A stretch of DNA of 26,590 nucleotides from Roseiarcus sp043784465 (GTDB taxonomy: Bacteria > Pseudomonadota > Alphaproteobacteria > Rhizobiales > Beijerinckiaceae). The stretch spans positions 1-26,590 of the forward strand of contig JAYVYJ010000333.1 in assembly GCA_043784465.1 (NCBI GenBank), written 5' to 3'. The notes below the pieces were generated by a model, which searched no databases, had not been told where the DNA came from, and worked only from the letters and a program-made list of their open reading frames with translations. Position numbers and translations under genes: made by a program. Positions 7,260 to 14,432 of the stretch are shown here, one piece after another (within the stretch, counting starts at the first letter, position 1; every line of letters starts with the position of its first letter).

Positions 7260-8023
7260 TCGGGCGGCAGCGGCCAGAACGCGCTGGTGCGTTTCGCATA
7301 AGCGTCCCAGGCGGCGCCGCGCGATGCGCGCATGGTCTTCTCCAGCAGCGGGACGCCGGAGACGTAGACCAACAGATAATACATCCAGGCGGGCGCCAGC
7401 AGCGCGGCGTAGCCCCACACGTAGTTCGATTGGATCGCCAGAAGCGGGAAGCCCAGCCAGCCGAGCCATTCGAAGAAGTAATTGGGATGGCGCGACCACC
7501 GCCACAGACCGCGCTCGCAAATGCCTCCCTTGTTGGCGGGATCCGCCTTGAACGCCGCCATCTGCGCGTCGGCGATCCCCTCCCCCGCCAGCGCGACGAG
7601 GAACGCCAACGCCGCCAATGCGTCGCGTGCATCAGGCGCGGCGCGCGGGGCGGCGGCGGCGACATAGGCGGCGAGGACCAACGGCCACGAGGCGACGGCC
7701 TGCACTTGCAGGAACCAGAACAGCCTAGCGGGAGCCTTGTCGCCCCATTGCCGCTTCATCTCGGCGTAGCGGGGGTCGTCGCCATGCGCGGAGCGGCGCC
7801 ACAGATAGTAGCCGAGCCGGCCCGCCCAAATGGCCAAATAAACCGCCGGAATCAGCGCGCGGGCGGGCTCAGCCGCGCCGGCGGCCAGCGCCGCCAGACC
7901 CGCCAGACCCGTCGCAAACGTCCAGACGGCGTCAGCGCGTCCGGAAAGGCCGCTGCCGGTGGCGAGCCGCCACGCGCCCGCCATCGCCAGCGAGAGAAAG
8001 ACGGCGATGGCGAGAAGAGACAT
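7256..8023 (-). CDS. DUF1295 / steroid 5-alpha-reductase-like membrane protein
   Basis: The 255-residue multi-pass membrane protein has the C-terminal signature GGICERGLWRWSRHPNYFFEWLGWLGF of the DUF1295/5-alpha-reductase and isoprenylcysteine methyltransferase-like fold. The family is expected to bind NAD(P)H or S-adenosylmethionine and act on lipophilic substrates. At least six hydrophobic segments are visible from residue 1. No strong ribosome binding site is seen before the ATG. It lies downstream of chrR on the same strand, separated by 150 bp holding palindromic DNA, so it may be transcribed by read-through. The substrate is unknown. Confidence 0.85.
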   Translation of the reverse strand: MSLLAIAVFLSLAMAGAWRLATGSGLSGRADAVWTFATGLAGLAALAAGAAEPARALIPAVYLAIWAGRLGYYLWRRSAHGDDPRYAEMKRQWGDKAPARLFWFLQVQAVASWPLVLAAYVAAAAPRAAPDARDALAALAFLVALAGEGIADAQMAAFKADPANKGGICERGLWRWSRHPNYFFEWLGWLGFPLLAIQSNYVWGYAALLAPAWMYYLLVYVSGVPLLEKTMRASRGAAWDAYAKRTSAFWPLPPD

Positions 8024-8061
8024 AGGAGCACCCGACGATTGGACGTCATCAAGGGATGTTG

Positions 8062-8152
8062 CCTCCCCCTTTGCGGGCGAGGGTCACGGAGGAAAGTAGA
8101 CGATCATGAGAGGGCGCCGCTTCATCTGACGCTCCCTTCACCGAAGGGAAGC
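8062..8152. repeat. paired palindromes in the chrR-DUF1295 spacer
   Basis: Two dyads lie 48 bp apart. CCTCCCCC-TTTGC-GGGCGAGG is at 8062-8082 (7 of 8 stem positions pair). GCTCCCTTC-ACC-GAAGGGAAGC is at 8131-8152. The style is that of short interspersed palindromic repeats scattered between genes in GC-rich proteobacteria. On the minus strand the second hairpin comes first after the chrR stop codon and could attenuate transcription into the DUF1295 gene; no T-run follows. Confidence 0.45.
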
Positions 8153-8173
8153 AGGTCGAAGCCCTCGACGGCC

Positions 8174-8791
8174 CTAAAGCCCGATGAAGGGCTGAACCAT
8201 GCGCGCGAGCCAGCCGCGAAGCCGCAGCCGCCCGTCGACCGCCGCCAGACAGATGCATTCCACGTCGGAATCGACGATCGGCTGATGGTCGATATCGTCG
8301 TCCGCCTCGACGCAATCGCCTAAGACGTAGCGACCGAAATCGTCGTGAAAAGCGCCCTGCATCACTTGCGTATACTCCGTGCCGACATGGGTGTGATGCG
8401 GCATGCGCTGCCCGGGCTGCACCTTCAGCATCATGACGTTGGCGTCGGGCGCGTGGGGCAAGGTCAGCCGCCGCCACTGGAAACCGCCACCCACCGACCG
8501 CCACGGCGACATGGCGACGCCATCTAGCGGCGAGGACGACCGGCGGCGTGGCAGCAAGACCTCCTCCGGCCCTTCGATGCGTCGCATCGCGTCGGCGAAC
8601 AAAGTCGGCCGAAGCGCGGCCAACGGGGCGTCCTCAAGCATCGCGCCGCCCGCCGCCTCGAACAATCCGACGCGCCCCCGGCATTCCGCGCATCCAGCCA
8701 GATGTACGGACACCACAAGACTGGGCCCGGCGCCCAAACGGGCGGCCGCATAGCGAGCCAGCGAATCGTCGTAAGGATGATGCAAGGTCAC
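8174..8791 (-). CDS. chrR: ChrR family zinc-binding anti-sigma factor with cupin domain
   Basis: The 205-residue protein has the two-domain layout of Rhodobacter ChrR. The N-terminal zinc anti-sigma domain shows His4/His5, His30, Cys34 and Cys37 (HLAGCAEC). The C-terminal cupin has a metal-site pattern in MPHHTHVGTEYTQV (His133, His135, Glu139) plus His169. In Rhodobacter ChrR the N-terminal domain holds RpoE and the cupin is needed for release in response to singlet oxygen. Its ATG overlaps the sigma-factor stop codon by 4 bases (ATGA), the normal arrangement. All metal ligands are present. The signal sensed in this organism is inferred, not shown. Confidence 0.92.
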   Translation of the reverse strand: MTLHHPYDDSLARYAAARLGAGPSLVVSVHLAGCAECRGRVGLFEAAGGAMLEDAPLAALRPTLFADAMRRIEGPEEVLLPRRRSSSPLDGVAMSPWRSVGGGFQWRRLTLPHAPDANVMMLKVQPGQRMPHHTHVGTEYTQVMQGAFHDDFGRYVLGDCVEADDDIDHQPIVDSDVECICLAAVDGRLRLRGWLARMVQPFIGL

Positions 8792-9405
8792 AACTCGCTC
8801 TCCAGAAACGGTCGGATCTTCGCCATCGCCAGTCTCACCCGGGATTTGACGGTGCCGAGCGGAATCCCCAATTCGCGAGCGATTTCCGCGTGCGGCTTCT
8901 CCGAGAAAAACGACAGCCGCAACACCGTCGCCTGCTCGCGCGAAAGCCTCGACATGGCGTCGCGCACCTTAGCGTCGCGCTCGCCCGCGATGGCCTCGGT
9001 CTCGGCCGAGTCGACCAGCTCGATTTCCGGCGCGCCCATCGCGGCGGCGCCGTTACGGCGGCGGGTGGCGCGCCGGGCCATGTCCACGCGCAGATTGCGC
9101 GCGATGGTGAAAATCCATGTCGAAACGGCGGCTTGCCGGGGATCGTAAAGCTCGGCCTTTCGCCAGACGGTGACGAGCGAATCCTGCGCGATCTCCTCGG
9201 CGTCCGCCGCGCCGACGCCCGAGCGCTCCATAAATCCGATGATGCGGGGGGCGAAATATTGGAACAGCCGACCGTAAGCCGCCTTGTCTCGCTGATGCGC
9301 GACGAGCGCCATCAAGTGTTTGAGATCGTCCGACGACACGCCCATCCTTCCGACAGCCCGAAGGCTATCGCTTTTCGGCGCGCGCCGCACAAGCGCGATG
9401 GGCAT
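8788..9405 (-). CDS. rpoE: ECF sigma factor, RpoE/ECF11-like
   Basis: The 205-residue ECF sigma factor shows region 2 as AEEIAQDSLVTVWRKAEL then STWIFTIARNLRVDMARR, and region 4 as EQATVLRLSFFSEKPHAEIA then LGIPLGTVKSRVRLAMAKI. It precedes a ChrR-type anti-sigma factor, placing it near Rhodobacter RpoE. The start at 9405 (MPIALVRR) was chosen because GGAGG lies 7 bases before it. The longer in-frame ATG at 9429 lies within 3 bases of the -10 element of a strong ECF-type promoter and would hardly be in the transcript; a shorter start at 9345 is less well placed. Self-activation is likely. Confidence 0.92.
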   Translation of the reverse strand: MPIALVRRAPKSDSLRAVGRMGVSSDDLKHLMALVAHQRDKAAYGRLFQYFAPRIIGFMERSGVGAADAEEIAQDSLVTVWRKAELYDPRQAAVSTWIFTIARNLRVDMARRATRRRNGAAAMGAPEIELVDSAETEAIAGERDAKVRDAMSRLSREQATVLRLSFFSEKPHAEIARELGIPLGTVKSRVRLAMAKIRPFLESEL

Positions 9406-9431
9406 AGGGACGCCTCCATGGTAACGCAATC

Positions 9432-9461
9432 GTCATACGGCGCTCCGTCGCGCGCGGATCA
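9432..9461 (-). promoter_or_regulatory. ECF-type autoregulatory promoter of rpoE-chrR
   Basis: On the minus strand TGATCC (9456-9461) and TATGAC (9432-9437) are separated by exactly 18 bp. This agrees with the Rhodobacter RpoE/ChrR consensus, TGATCC with an 18-bp spacer and a TA-rich -10. The predicted transcript starts near 9425, about 20 bases before the chosen sigma start. A second site of the same design is at 13087-13116. Confidence 0.75.
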
Positions 9462-9512
9462 GGCAAATCCGGGGTCCGCTCTCGTCCGTACCTGTGACGT
9501 TGAGGAGGGGCC

Positions 9513-10796
9513 ATGCGCAAAAGAGTCGCAGTCATAGGGTCGGGCGTCTCGGGACTTTCGGCGGCGTGGGCGTTGTCGCGAACCTGCGAGGTGACGCTCT
9601 ACGAGGCCGAGGCGCGGCTCGGCGGCCATTCCGACACTTTCGACTGGGAGGGAATAGGCGTCGATTGCGGCTTCATCGTCTATAACGAGCGCACCTATCC
9701 CAACCTGACCGCGATGCTGGCGCATCTGGGCGTCGAGACCAGCGCCAGCGACATGTCGTTCGCAGTTTCGGTCGACGAGGGCGATTTCGAATATTCGGGC
9801 GGCACGCTGCGCGGTCTCGTCGCGCAGGCGGGCAATGTGCTGAAGCCGCGCTATTGGTCGATGATCCGGGACATTCTGCGCTTCTTCCGCGAGGCGCCGC
9901 GCGATCTGGCGTTGGGGGAATTGGGGACGCTGTCCGAGTATCTCGACGCGCACCGCTACGGGCAGGCGTTCCGCAACGATTATCTCTACCCCATGGCGGC
10001 GGCGGTGTGGTCGACGCCGGCGATGCAGGTGGGCGAGTTTCCCGCCGCCAATTTCATCCGCTTCAACGCCAATCACGGGCTGCTCAACCTTGTCGACCGG
10101 CCGGTCTGGCGCACCGTGACCGACGGCAGCCGCCATTATGTGCGCCGTCTGGCGGAGGCGGTGGCCGAAGTGCGTACGAGTGCGCCGGTGCAAAGCGTGC
10201 GTCGGGTCGAGGGCGGCGTGGAGGTCGTGGAGCGAGACGGCGCCAGCCGGCGTTTCGACGACGCGGCGATCGCCGCCCACGCCGACGACGCGCTCATGAT
10301 GCTGGAGGCGCCGACCGACGCCGAGCGCCGCACGCTCGGAGCCTTTCATTATCTCGACAATTCCGCAGTTCTGCACACCGACGTCAGACTGATGCCCAAG
10401 CGCCGCGCGGCGTGGTCGAGCTGGAACTATCTGGCGAGCGGACGCGGCGCCGACCGGCGACTGACCGTCTCCTACTGGATGAACAAGCTGCAACCCCTGC
10501 CCGGCCGAGCGGACGTGTTCCTGACGCTCAATCCGCCGTGGGATCTGCCGCCGGGCGCGGTGCTCCGCCGCACGAGCTACCGGCATCCGCTGTTCGACGC
10601 CGGGGCCTTCGCGGCGCAGCGTGATCTTTGGGGCTTGCAGGGGGTCGGCGGCGTGTGGTTCTGCGGGGCTTATTTCGGCTTCGGCTTTCACGAGGACGGG
10701 TTGCAGGCGGGGCTGGCGGTGGCGGAGGCCATCGGGGGCGGCAGACGCCCGTGGCGGGTCGCAAACGAGAGCGGACGGCTGGCGATCCCCGCATGA
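9513..10796 (+). CDS. FAD-dependent oxidoreductase, amine-oxidase-like
   Basis: The 427-residue flavoprotein has the N-terminal dinucleotide-binding motif VIGSGVSGLSAAWAL (residues 8-22) followed by YEAEARLGGHSDTF, and the C-terminal FAD-closing block GVWFCGAYFGFGFHEDGLQAGLAVAEAI. It belongs to the flavoprotein group whose genes are regularly paired with DUF1365 and CFA-synthase genes. Homologues in the Rhodobacter RpoE regulon are linked to furan fatty acid formation. A GAGGAGG site precedes the ATG. The stop overlaps the DUF1365 start (ATGA), indicating coupling. The acyl-chain substrate is an inference. Confidence 0.88.
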   Translation: MRKRVAVIGSGVSGLSAAWALSRTCEVTLYEAEARLGGHSDTFDWEGIGVDCGFIVYNERTYPNLTAMLAHLGVETSASDMSFAVSVDEGDFEYSGGTLRGLVAQAGNVLKPRYWSMIRDILRFFREAPRDLALGELGTLSEYLDAHRYGQAFRNDYLYPMAAAVWSTPAMQVGEFPAANFIRFNANHGLLNLVDRPVWRTVTDGSRHYVRRLAEAVAEVRTSAPVQSVRRVEGGVEVVERDGASRRFDDAAIAAHADDALMMLEAPTDAERRTLGAFHYLDNSAVLHTDVRLMPKRRAAWSSWNYLASGRGADRRLTVSYWMNKLQPLPGRADVFLTLNPPWDLPPGAVLRRTSYRHPLFDAGAFAAQRDLWGLQGVGGVWFCGAYFGFGFHEDGLQAGLAVAEAIGGGRRPWRVANESGRLAIPA

Positions 10797-11602
10797 TCGA
10801 GCCGGGTCTCTATTCCGGCGAGGTGATGCACCGGCGGATGACTGCGCCGCCGCATCGCTTCGCGTACAGCAGTTTCTGGATCGCGGTCGATCTGGACCGG
10901 CCGCCAAAACTCAGGCTGTTTTCGCTCGACCGCCGTAACCTGTTTTCGCTGAACGCGCGCGACCACGCCGACGGGACGCCCGGGCCCTTGCGCGCCAAGA
11001 TCGCGGCGAAGGCGGAAGGGATCGACGTGTCGGGGCGCATGATCCTGCTGACCATGCCACGCCTGTTCGGCTTCGTATTCAACCCGCTCAGCGTCTATTT
11101 CTGCCACGACGGGACGGGTAGGTTAAGCGCGCTGGCGTGGGAAGTCTCCAACACATTCGGCGCACGCCACACCTACGTCATCCCCGCCTTATCCCAAGAC
11201 GGAGTCGTGCGGCAGACCTGCGACAAGCGCCTGCACGTGTCGCCGTTCCTCGAAATGGGGATGCGCTACCAGTTCCGCGTCGAAGCGCGCGGCGACAGGC
11301 TGAGCCTCGGTATCGTCGACCGGGCCAAAGACGGCCCCGTGCTCGCCGCGGCTTTGACCGCGACGCGCCGCTCGATGACCGACGCGGCGCTCGCCGCGCT
11401 GGCGCTGCGCGCGCCTTTCGCGACGCTCAAGATCGTCGCGGCGATCCATTGGGAGGCGGTGCGGTTGTTATTTAAGGGGGCCAGGTTTCACAAGACGCCG
11501 CCCGGCGCGGGACCGGCCATCGCCGACGATGCCTCCAGCGTTCACCCCCTCGCGGCGGCGAATCTCAGCCCGACGAAGGCGGTGAGCGAAGCGGCAGAAT
11601 AA
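10793..11602 (+). CDS. DUF1365 domain protein
   Basis: The 269-residue protein carries the DUF1365 signature MPRLFGFVFNPLSVYFCHD (residues about 85-103), then WEVSNTFGARHTY and KRLHVSPFLEM. No catalytic role has been established for the family that I know of. Its genes almost always lie between a flavin oxidoreductase and a CFA-type enzyme, which suggests a shared lipid pathway. Translation is coupled to the upstream gene by a 4-base overlap. Its 3' end overlaps the convergent membrane-protein gene by 61 bases. Confidence 0.9.
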   Translation: MIEPGLYSGEVMHRRMTAPPHRFAYSSFWIAVDLDRPPKLRLFSLDRRNLFSLNARDHADGTPGPLRAKIAAKAEGIDVSGRMILLTMPRLFGFVFNPLSVYFCHDGTGRLSALAWEVSNTFGARHTYVIPALSQDGVVRQTCDKRLHVSPFLEMGMRYQFRVEARGDRLSLGIVDRAKDGPVLAAALTATRRSMTDAALAALALRAPFATLKIVAAIHWEAVRLLFKGARFHKTPPGAGPAIADDASSVHPLAAANLSPTKAVSEAAE

Positions 11603-12042
11603 AGGTTGAGGTTGAGCAGCGTGCTCGCCTCTGCGTCAGGCCACGGCTGAAGGCCGGGAACGCTCAGATAGCGCGCTCCCGCAAACGCGACGAAAACGGT
11701 CGCGGTCAACGCCCGCGAGACCCAAACCTCGTGGCTTTGAAAACTCAACGCCGCCAACGCCGCACAGGGCACGAAGAACGCTTCTACCCCCGACCCTGCG
11801 CCGAACATGAAATCCGAAAAGCCGGTGTCGGCAATCCCCGCAAGCGGCAGTGCGATGCGGGCCGCCAGCGGCCAGGACGATGCACTAAGCGCCACGCCGA
11901 GGAACAAGGGCCACGCGGCGAGCGTCCACAGCGACGTCGGCACATGCTCGCCGACCAGCCACCAGACGTAGAGCGGATAAAGCGGCTTGTTGGCGACGAT
12001 GACCCAGGCCGTCGTCGCACTGGCGCTCGCCAGCGGTTTCAT
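11542..12042 (-). CDS. predicted multi-pass membrane protein, family not recognised
   Basis: The 166-residue product is mostly hydrophobic, with four or five likely membrane spans (about 10-32, 36-55, 58-72, 85-102 and 106-124) and a further segment near the C-terminus (145-162). Distinctive wording includes NKPLYPLYVWWLVGEHVP near the N-terminus and FSDFMFGAGSGVEAFF in the middle. The start codon overlaps the stop of the methyltransferase gene by 4 bases (ATGA), so the two are coupled and probably work together. I cannot assign a family. From the context it may be a membrane partner of the lipid-modifying enzymes. Confidence 0.72.
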   Translation of the reverse strand: MKPLASASATTAWVIVANKPLYPLYVWWLVGEHVPTSLWTLAAWPLFLGVALSASSWPLAARIALPLAGIADTGFSDFMFGAGSGVEAFFVPCAALAALSFQSHEVWVSRALTATVFVAFAGARYLSVPGLQPWPDAEASTLLNLNLYSAASLTAFVGLRFAAARG

Positions 12043-13067
12043 CGCGCGGGCTTCAGGCGATAATGACCGACGCCCCAGACTTCCCCGCCCGCATGGCCGA
12101 ACAGTCCCCGCGTCGCCAGCAGGAACCAGCGCCAGCGTCGCGCCCACAGCAGCGCGTCGGTCCCGTAGGTGCGGCTCAGCACGACGTCGATCTCCTCGCG
12201 CCGCGCGTCGAAATTGTCGAGCCAGCTTTGCGCAGTGCGCTCGTAATGCGTCCCGCTCCAGCGCCACGACGTTTCAAGCGCGAAAAGGTCGGGAAAACGG
12301 CCCGGAAGATCGAAGGCGGGCATGATCCCGCCGGTGAAGAAATGCTGCGCGATCCAGTCGGAGGGATCGGCGGGGTCGAAGCGGTAGGAACGCGCCTTGT
12401 GCGCGAACACGTGCAGGAACAGACTGCCGTCGGGCTTCAGCGCCGCCCGAGCGCGCGTCAGCAAGACGCGCCAGTTCGACATGTGCTCAAACATCTCGAC
12501 CGATACGAGCCGGTCGAATTTTCGGGATGGTTCAAACGCGTTCATGTCGGCCGTGACAACTTCGATATTGCGCAGGCCCCGCTCGGCGGCGCGTCCCAGG
12601 ATAAACGCACGCTGCGGCGCGGAGTTGGAAACGGCGACGATGCGCGAGGCGGGGAAACGCTCGGCCAGGTAAAGCGTCATCGAGCCCCACCCGCAGCCCC
12701 ATTCCAGAATGTCCTGCCCGTCGGCGATGTCGGCATGGGCGACGGTCTCGGCGAGCGCGGCGACCTCAGCCTCCGCCAGCGTCGTTTGCGGAGTCGCGAA
12801 CAGGCCGCAGGAATATTTCAGGCGCGGCCCCAACATGTTGACGAAAAGTTCGGGCGGCAGCTCGTAATGCTGGGAATTGGCGGCGTCCGGGGAAACCGCG
12901 ATGGGGCGTCGCGACATGTCCGCGAGGAAGGCGACTTCGGCGCGCGGATGGGCGGCGTCGAGTTTGCGGGACTGGCGGGCGACGAGCCAGGCCACGCCGG
13001 CGGCGATCGCCGGATCGGGCAGCGGGGTCGCTTCTGCCAGACGTATCGCGCGCGCCGCCAACTTCAT
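12039..13067 (-). CDS. CFA-synthase-like SAM-dependent methyltransferase
   Basis: The 342-residue class I methyltransferase has motif I ILEWGCGWGS (about 120-129), upstream SQHYELPPELFVNMLGPRLKYSCG, and EMFEHMSNW after the central strand. It belongs to the branch of the mycolic/CFA methyltransferase family that also includes plant coclaurine N-methyltransferase-like enzymes. A Rhodobacter SAM-dependent methylase (UfaM) starts furan fatty acid synthesis, and this gene is a candidate for such a role. The start at 13067 uses AAAGG 8 bases upstream; a GTG at 13076 is the alternative. A well-formed ECF-type promoter lies about 20 bp upstream. Confidence 0.87.
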   Translation of the reverse strand: MKLAARAIRLAEATPLPDPAIAAGVAWLVARQSRKLDAAHPRAEVAFLADMSRRPIAVSPDAANSQHYELPPELFVNMLGPRLKYSCGLFATPQTTLAEAEVAALAETVAHADIADGQDILEWGCGWGSMTLYLAERFPASRIVAVSNSAPQRAFILGRAAERGLRNIEVVTADMNAFEPSRKFDRLVSVEMFEHMSNWRVLLTRARAALKPDGSLFLHVFAHKARSYRFDPADPSDWIAQHFFTGGIMPAFDLPGRFPDLFALETSWRWSGTHYERTAQSWLDNFDARREEIDVVLSRTYGTDALLWARRWRWFLLATRGLFGHAGGEVWGVGHYRLKPAR

Positions 13068-13086
13068 CCACAACACCTTTGCTCGT

Positions 13087-13116
13087 TGCTTACGTTATGC
13101 GCTAGGGCTTGGATCG
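13087..13116 (-). promoter_or_regulatory. second ECF-type promoter, before the methyltransferase gene
   Basis: On the minus strand CGATCC (13111-13116) and TAAGCA (13087-13092) are separated by exactly 18 bp. This differs from TGATCC at one base and has the TAAG -10 core. The transcript would begin near 13080, leaving a leader of about 13 bases with the AAAGG site. Spacing and sequence match the site before rpoE, so both genes probably answer to the same sigma factor. Confidence 0.65.
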
Positions 13117-13184
13117 GAAAGGGACCGAAACCGGGGCCGGTCCTGCGTCGTACTAGGGACGAGGCTGTGTTGAGGAGGTGGGGG

Positions 13185-14399
13185 TTGGAGCCGCAAGCGT
13201 CGATGCTGACGCCGCGCCAGTCGGCGCGGCGCGATTGGTTTTTAGACCCGCGTCTCGCCTTGGCGCGGCGGCTCGTCAGCCGGATAGCCGTCGGCAGGCT
13301 TACGCTGACGACGCCGGGGGGCGAGCGCATCGTCGCGGAAGGCGCTCCGGGCGAAGAGGCGACCCTCCATCTCCACAAGTGGCGCGCGATGTCCCGTGTG
13401 CTCACTGGCAGCGACATCGGCTTTGCGCGGGCGGTCATTGACGGCGACTGCTCGTCGCCCGATGCTGTTGCTCTGCTGCGGTTGTTGGACCGCAATGTGG
13501 CGGCGTTGGGAAGCGCGGCCACCAATTACGGCCCGGCGCGCTGGTGGCAGAAGCTCGCCCATTCGCGGCGCGCCAACACGCGCACCGGATCCTCCCGCAA
13601 CATTCTCGACCATTACGACCTCGGCAACGCATTCTTCGCCTGCTGGCTCGACCCTTCGATGAACTATTCTTCAGGGGTCTATGCGAGCGACGACGAAACG
13701 CTGGAGACCGCGCAGGCGCGCAAGATGGACAGAGTGGCGGAACTGCTGCGCCTGAGCGACGGCGAACGGGTGCTGGAGATCGGCTGCGGCTGGGGCTCGA
13801 TGGCGCGTCGGCTGATGGAGGCCGGCGCCGGCGCTTTCGACGCGATCACGCTGTCGCCCTCGCAGGCGGCGCACGCGCGAGAGGTTCTTACCGGCTTCGA
13901 CGCCGAGGTGCATATTCAGGACTATCGCGACCTGAGCGGCGTCTACGACCGCGTGGTCTCCATCGAAATGTGCGAGGCGGTGGGGGAAGCGTTCTTGCCG
14001 CTGTATTTCGAGACGCTGGCGCGCTCCCTTCGGGCGGGCGGACGGGCGGTGATTCAGGCGATCACGATCTCGGACGCACGCTTTCCCGCTTATCGCGACA
14101 CCGCCGACTTCATCCAGCGGTACGTGTTCCCCGGCGGGTTCCTGCCCAGCGACTCGCTGCTGCGCGAATGCGCAGAGCGCGCCGGGCTCAGGGTGACCGG
14201 GGCCGAAACCTTCGGTCATTCCTACGCCCTGACGCTGGCCGAATGGCGCCGCCGCTTCCACGCCAATTGGGGACGCATCGCGGCGCTGGGTTTTGACGCC
14301 CGGTTTCGGCGGCTGTGGGACTATTATCTGTGTTATTGTGAGGCGGGCTTTCGGGAACGCACGATCAATGTCGGGCTTTATACGCTGGAGCCGGTCTAA
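13185..14399 (+). CDS. cfa: cyclopropane-fatty-acyl-phospholipid synthase family protein
   Basis: This is a 404-residue protein from a TTG start (398 from the ATG at 13203). It has NILDHYDLGNAFFACWLDPSMNYS, SAM motif VLEIGCGWGS (about 196-205), VSIEMCEAVGE, FIQRYVFPGG (309-318) and the C-terminal YLCYCEAGFRERTINVGLY. These are all typical of CFA synthase, which methylenates unsaturated acyl chains of phospholipids at the membrane surface. The TTG is preferred because GGAGG lies 6 bases before it, whereas the ATG lacks a well-spaced site. It is divergent from the methyltransferase gene. An RpoE-dependent cfaA exists in Rhodobacter, but no such promoter is seen here on the plus strand. Confidence 0.9.
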   Translation: MEPQASMLTPRQSARRDWFLDPRLALARRLVSRIAVGRLTLTTPGGERIVAEGAPGEEATLHLHKWRAMSRVLTGSDIGFARAVIDGDCSSPDAVALLRLLDRNVAALGSAATNYGPARWWQKLAHSRRANTRTGSSRNILDHYDLGNAFFACWLDPSMNYSSGVYASDDETLETAQARKMDRVAELLRLSDGERVLEIGCGWGSMARRLMEAGAGAFDAITLSPSQAAHAREVLTGFDAEVHIQDYRDLSGVYDRVVSIEMCEAVGEAFLPLYFETLARSLRAGGRAVIQAITISDARFPAYRDTADFIQRYVFPGGFLPSDSLLRECAERAGLRVTGAETFGHSYALTLAEWRRRFHANWGRIAALGFDARFRRLWDYYLCYCEAGFRERTINVGLYTLEPV

Positions 14400-14406
14400 G
14401 CGGGGA

Positions 14407-14427
14407 GGCGCCGGAGGGGTCGGCGCC
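14407..14427. terminator. hairpin between convergent cfa and argH
   Basis: GGCGCCG-GAGGGGT-CGGCGCC is a perfect 7-bp stem with a 7-base loop, in the 33-bp gap between the stop codons of cfa (+) and argH (-). The position fits a bidirectional terminator. Neither side has a T-run, so termination strength is uncertain. Confidence 0.45.
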
Positions 14428-14432
14428 CGGCG

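Noticed and set aside
9465..9494. AAATCC-N18-TACCTG on the plus strand as a third ECF promoter before the FAD oxidoreductase.
   Set aside because: Spacing is right but only ATCC of the -35 and TA of the -10 agree; too weak to list as a feature.
13121..13160. GGACC-N19-CGTC as an EcfG-type promoter for the CFA synthase gene.
   Set aside because: Both elements deviate from GGAAC/CGTT and the spacer is too long.
12063..13184. An in-frame N-terminal extension of the CFA synthase gene to about 778 residues.
   Set aside because: The extension is antisense to the methyltransferase gene and has no family likeness; a good ribosome binding site and the normal family length point to a start at 13185 or 13203.
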